A DNA stretch of 7,629 nucleotides from an uncultured Clostridia bacterium (lineage in GTDB: Bacteria; Bacillota; Clostridia; Oscillospirales; Oscillospiraceae), in contig CAMVOG010000111.1 in the NCBI GenBank assembly GCA_947169005.1, positions 1-7,629 on the forward strand. The letters are read 5' to 3'. The notes under the pieces are model-generated. The model was not told the origin of the DNA, did not search any database, and worked only from the letters and a program-made list of their open reading frames with translations. The translations under genes were made by a program, and so were the position numbers. Positions within the stretch are counted from its first letter, which is position 1, and each line of letters starts with the position of its first letter. Below are positions 5,340 through 7,629 of this stretch, piece after piece.

Positions 5340-6095
5340 ATGCTTGCAAAACGGATCATACCCTGCCTGGACGTGAAGGACGGGCGGGTGGTGAAGGGCG
5401 TCAACTTCGTGGGCCTGCGGGACGCGGGGGACCCGGTGGAGCTGGCGGCCCATTACAGCGCCCAGGGGGCGGACGAGATCGTCTTCCTGGACATCACGGC
5501 CACCCACGAGGGGCGCAAAACCGTGGTGGACATGCTGCGGCGGACGGCGGAGCGGGTCTTCGTGCCCCTGGCCGTGGGCGGCGGCATCCGCACGGTGGAG
5601 GACTTCACCGAGCTGCTGCGGGCCGGGGCGGACAAGATCTCCGTCAACTCCGCCGCGGTGCGGGACCCCTCGCTCATCACCCGGGCGGCGGAGAAATTCG
5701 GCAGCCAGTGCGTGGTGACGGCCATCGACGCCAAGCGCCGCCCCGAGGGAGGCTATGAGGTCTATCTCAACGGGGGCCGCCTCCCCACGGGCATCGACGC
5801 CGTGGAATGGGCGGTGAAGGCCGAGAGCCTGGGGGCCGGTGAAATTTTGCTCACCAGCATGGACGCGGACGGGACCAAGGCGGGCTTTGACCTGGCCATG
5901 ACCCGGGCAGTCGCCGACGCCGTGGGCATCCCCGTCATCGCCAGCGGCGGCTGCGGGACCCTGGCCCATTTTGCCGAGGCCTTTACCGAGGCCCACGCCG
6001 ACGCCGCCCTGGCCGCCAGCCTCTTCCACTACGGCGAGCTGACGATCAGCGAGGTCAAGGACTATCTGCGCGGGCAGAGCATCCCGGTGCGGTAA
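5340..6095 (+). CDS. hisF: Imidazole glycerol phosphate synthase, cyclase subunit
   Basis: (beta/alpha)8 barrel of 251 residues that, with ammonia from HisH, converts PRFAR to IGP and AICAR. Asp11 in [10 protein letters not shown] and Asp130 in VTAIDAKR are the two catalytic aspartates at their classical numbers. Also seen are [19 protein letters not shown] (18-36), VGGGIR (79-84), KISVNSAAV (99-107) and IASGGCG in the C-terminal half, with the usual ending LFHYGE...VKDYL. The start follows from the site at 5325-5331. hisI or hisE would often follow but is replaced here by an unrelated lipoprotein gene 46 nt downstream; no terminator is evident between them. Confidence 0.97.
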   Translation: MLAKRIIPCLDVKDGRVVKGVNFVGLRDAGDPVELAAHYSAQGADEIVFLDITATHEGRKTVVDMLRRTAERVFVPLAVGGGIRTVEDFTELLRAGADKISVNSAAVRDPSLITRAAEKFGSQCVVTAIDAKRRPEGGYEVYLNGGRLPTGIDAVEWAVKAESLGAGEILLTSMDADGTKAGFDLAMTRAVADAVGIPVIASGGCGTLAHFAEAFTEAHADAALAASLFHYGELTISEVKDYLRGQSIPVR

Positions 6096-6119
6096 AGCTG
6101 CCGGTTATGCCTGCCGGGC

Positions 6120-6134
6120 CGGGATTTGTGAGGA
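6120..6134 (+). repeat. 15-bp initiation-region repeat, copy 1
   Basis: CGGGATTTGTGAGGA, identical to 7015-7029. It contains the likely ribosome binding site (GTGAGGA) for the lipoprotein gene, whose ATG is at 6142. The two copies bracket that gene. Confidence 0.75.
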
Positions 6135-6141
6135 CCATAGT

Positions 6142-6942
6142 ATGAGAAAGTATCGATCGGGCGCTGCCGCGCTGTTGCTGCTTATTCTGGCGGGCGGTCT
6201 GCTCCTTTGCGGATGCCGGGGGAACGCAGACGACAGCCGTCATATCGTGTATGAAGATATGAAGGAGTCCTTTGACAAGTCGGGGCTGCTCTCGGCCAAT
6301 ATCGGCCTTTTCTCCAGGACGGAGACGGATGGGTCCGTTTCCTATGGCGAGGGCGGCAGCGGCGTGATCTTTAAGCGGGATGGGAATACCTACTACGCCC
6401 TGACGGCGGCGCATGTGGTCAGCGTGGAGGGCGCGGAGCTGCTCGTTTATACAGTCAATACCGAAATGAAGACCGAGGAGATTCCCGGAGTGACCATCAA
6501 CGTGCTGTCCCCCGAGGTCTACGATACGATGTATGCAGCGGAAGCCGTATACGTCAGCGCAAGAGATGATTTGGCTGTCGTCCGTTTTTCCGCGAATGAG
6601 GAGCTGGCCGTGGTCACGATTGCCGATGCGGACCCCCGGAAAGGGGACCGCATCCTGTGCGTTGGCAATCCGCAGAACGACTGGTTCGCGCTGTCGTATG
6701 GCGAGGTCACTTCGGGTATGGAAAGCTTCGGTGAAGCGCAGGGCTTTCCGAGCAACGTCATGAGACACAGCGCCTATATACAGGTCGGAAGCAGCGGAGG
6801 CGCGGCGTTGAATGAGCAGATGCAGCTCGTCGGCACCGTCCCCGGAGGGTCATTCTCCCTTGACGGAAAGACCTTCAGATTCGGGGTCCTGATCCCGGCC
6901 GGCGAGATAAAGCTGTGTCTGGATGAATGGAATCGGCAATGA
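6142..6942 (+). CDS. Secreted lipoprotein with trypsin-like serine protease domain
   Basis: 266 residues. The N-terminus MRKYRSG, hydrophobic stretch (about 8-22) and LCGC make a lipoprotein signal, with Cys25 as the probable lipidated residue; the mature protein would be anchored on the outer face of the membrane. The rest reads as a chymotrypsin-fold (S1C/DegP-like) domain: SGVIFKR, TAAHV with His91, RDDLAVVRF with Asp143, and VGSSGGAAL with Ser218. The triad is therefore complete. After about residue 260 it ends, with no PDZ domain. The substrate is unknown and nothing ties it to histidine synthesis. The start ATG at 6142 has GTGAGGA 7 bases upstream. Codon use is less GC-biased than in the his genes, which suggests a different history. 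Protease activity is inferred from motifs only. Confidence 0.85.
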   Translation: MRKYRSGAAALLLLILAGGLLLCGCRGNADDSRHIVYEDMKESFDKSGLLSANIGLFSRTETDGSVSYGEGGSGVIFKRDGNTYYALTAAHVVSVEGAELLVYTVNTEMKTEEIPGVTINVLSPEVYDTMYAAEAVYVSARDDLAVVRFSANEELAVVTIADADPRKGDRILCVGNPQNDWFALSYGEVTSGMESFGEAQGFPSNVMRHSAYIQVGSSGGAALNEQMQLVGTVPGGSFSLDGKTFRFGVLIPAGEIKLCLDEWNRQ

Positions 6943-7014
6943 GAGAAAACACGCCGCAGGCGGTCATCACTCCGAAGGATGCACCCCCCGGACCAGATCG
7001 GACCGCTGACAAAT

Positions 7015-7029
7015 CGGGATTTGTGAGGA
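7015..7029 (+). repeat. 15-bp initiation-region repeat, copy 2
   Basis: Second identical copy of CGGGATTTGTGAGGA, 9 bases before the ATG at 7039 of the cyclase-family gene, supplying its ribosome binding site. Confidence 0.75.
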
Positions 7030-7038
7030 TGATATGGA

Positions 7039-7629
7039 ATGACAATCTACGATATCTCGCAGGAGGTTTTCGGCTGCCAGGTATATCCCGGAGACCCGGC
7101 GCCGGAAAGAAGCGTGCTTTCTTCCATGGAAAAAGGCAACCTGTACAATCTGACAGCTTTTAAGATGTGTGCGCATAACGGCACGCACGTGGATGCGCCA
7201 TTTCATTTTCTTAAGGCTGGAAAAACAATTGATACCATAAGTCTTGAAGCCTTTGTCGGGCCAGCTTCTGTTATGGAGCATCACGGGATTGTCGCCAGCC
7301 ATGACGCAATGGAGATTTATGAAAAATCGAGAGATCGTGACCCGGAAGCGGCAAAACGAATTCTGATCAAGGGAGACGCGGTGGTTTCCCCGGAAGCAGC
7401 AAAGGTCTTTGCCTCCAAGGGAATTCTGCTGCTGGGGAACGAATCGCAGACTGTCGGCCCGGAAGACGCGCCGATGGAAGTACATCTGATCCTGCTGGGC
7501 GCTGGCGTTGTATTGCTTGAAGGCATCCGATTGGCAGAGGTTGAGGAAGGCAGATATTTTTTAAGCGCAGCGCCGTTGAATCTATCCGGAGCGGATGGTT
7601 CTCCGTGCAGAGCTTTTTTGATCGCTGAC
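7039..7629 (+). CDS. Cyclase-family (kynurenine formamidase-like) metal-dependent hydrolase, 3' end outside window
   Basis: Open from the ATG at 7039 to the right edge, 197 residues with no stop. It shows the cyclase-family metal-binding signature HNGTHVDAPFH (His46, His50, Asp52, His56) and the conserved end LEGIRL...APLNLSGADGSPCRAFL (about 160-194). Members hydrolyse amide or ester bonds in small metabolites (N-formylkynurenine, isatin and others); the sequence alone does not fix the substrate. The protein looks nearly complete, since members of about 200-220 residues usually end soon after the GSPxRA segment. An ATG at 7034 is rejected because it meets a stop after one codon (ATGGAATGA). 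A 96-nt gap separates it from the lipoprotein gene. GC is moderate, as in the lipoprotein gene. No kynurenine-pathway neighbour is visible. Confidence 0.88.
   Translation, partial: MTIYDISQEVFGCQVYPGDPAPERSVLSSMEKGNLYNLTAFKMCAHNGTHVDAPFHFLKAGKTIDTISLEAFVGPASVMEHHGIVASHDAMEIYEKSRDRDPEAAKRILIKGDAVVSPEAAKVFASKGILLLGNESQTVGPEDAPMEVHLILLGAGVVLLEGIRLAEVEEGRYFLSAAPLNLSGADGSPCRAFLIAD

Noticed and set aside
6096..6141. Terminator between hisF and the lipoprotein gene
   Set aside because: CCGG/GCCGGG segments give only weak pairing and there is no T-run.
6951..6963. Hairpin CGCC-GCA-GGCG after the lipoprotein stop, resembling H1 of the array
   Set aside because: Only a 4-bp stem, a sequence easily found by chance in high-GC DNA, with no CGATAT linker next to it.
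6927..7163. 78-residue ORF after the lipoprotein gene
   Set aside because: It overlaps the better-supported cyclase-family gene in another frame and shows no domain.

Overview
The window holds a histidine biosynthesis operon on the + strand, most likely from a high-GC Bacillota bacterium of the Oscillospirales type. The lineage is inferred from three things: the short, HisZ-dependent form of HisG, his genes of roughly 70% GC, and an S23/IVP-type four-helix-bundle gene. No marker gene confirms it. Gene order is hisZ (3' part) - hisG - hisD (broken) - [hairpin-repeat array carrying a four-helix-bundle gene] - hisB - hisH - hisA - [AT-rich tandem repeat] - hisF - trypsin-like lipoprotein - cyclase-family hydrolase (3' end cut by the window).

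Pathway: HisZ and HisG catalyse the first step (ATP + PRPP to phosphoribosyl-ATP). HisA isomerises ProFAR to PRFAR. The HisH glutaminase feeds ammonia to the HisF cyclase, giving IGP and AICAR. HisB dehydrates IGP, and HisD performs the last two oxidations to histidine. hisC, hisI, hisE and a histidinol-phosphatase are not present here and would have to lie elsewhere. Most junctions are tight: hisZ/hisG share 1 base (TAATG), hisG/hisD and hisB/hisH share 4 (ATGA), and hisH/hisA are 1 base apart, so translation is probably coupled.

The operon is open at only two places, and both gaps are filled with repeats. Between hisD and hisB (697 nt) lie 12 short perfect hairpins. Most are spaced about 25 nt apart by a CGATAT (or ATATCG) linker. 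They surround a 125-residue four-helix-bundle gene of much lower GC, which is bracketed by 52-bp direct repeats that are 51/52 identical. Stem sequences differ from unit to unit while pairing is kept, and the units to the left are inverted relative to those nearer and after the gene. This REP/BIME-like array with an embedded protein gene is the best candidate here for a little-described system. Between hisA and hisF (189 nt) lie about 16 copies of a GATTRAA heptamer followed by CTTTAAA copies; the two blocks can pair into a stem-loop. The stop codons of hisD, the helix-bundle gene and hisA all lie inside repeat units.

hisD carries a frame change at about 2146. About 10 expected residues are missing there, which suggests a deletion of about 29 bp rather than a single-base error. 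Catalytic and metal-binding residues are left in two different frames, so as written this copy should not give a full-length enzyme. After hisF come a predicted membrane-anchored serine-protease-like lipoprotein and a cyclase/kynurenine-formamidase-family enzyme. Their initiation regions share an identical 15-bp sequence. No rRNA, tRNA, CRISPR, transposase, promoter or convincing rho-independent terminator was seen.
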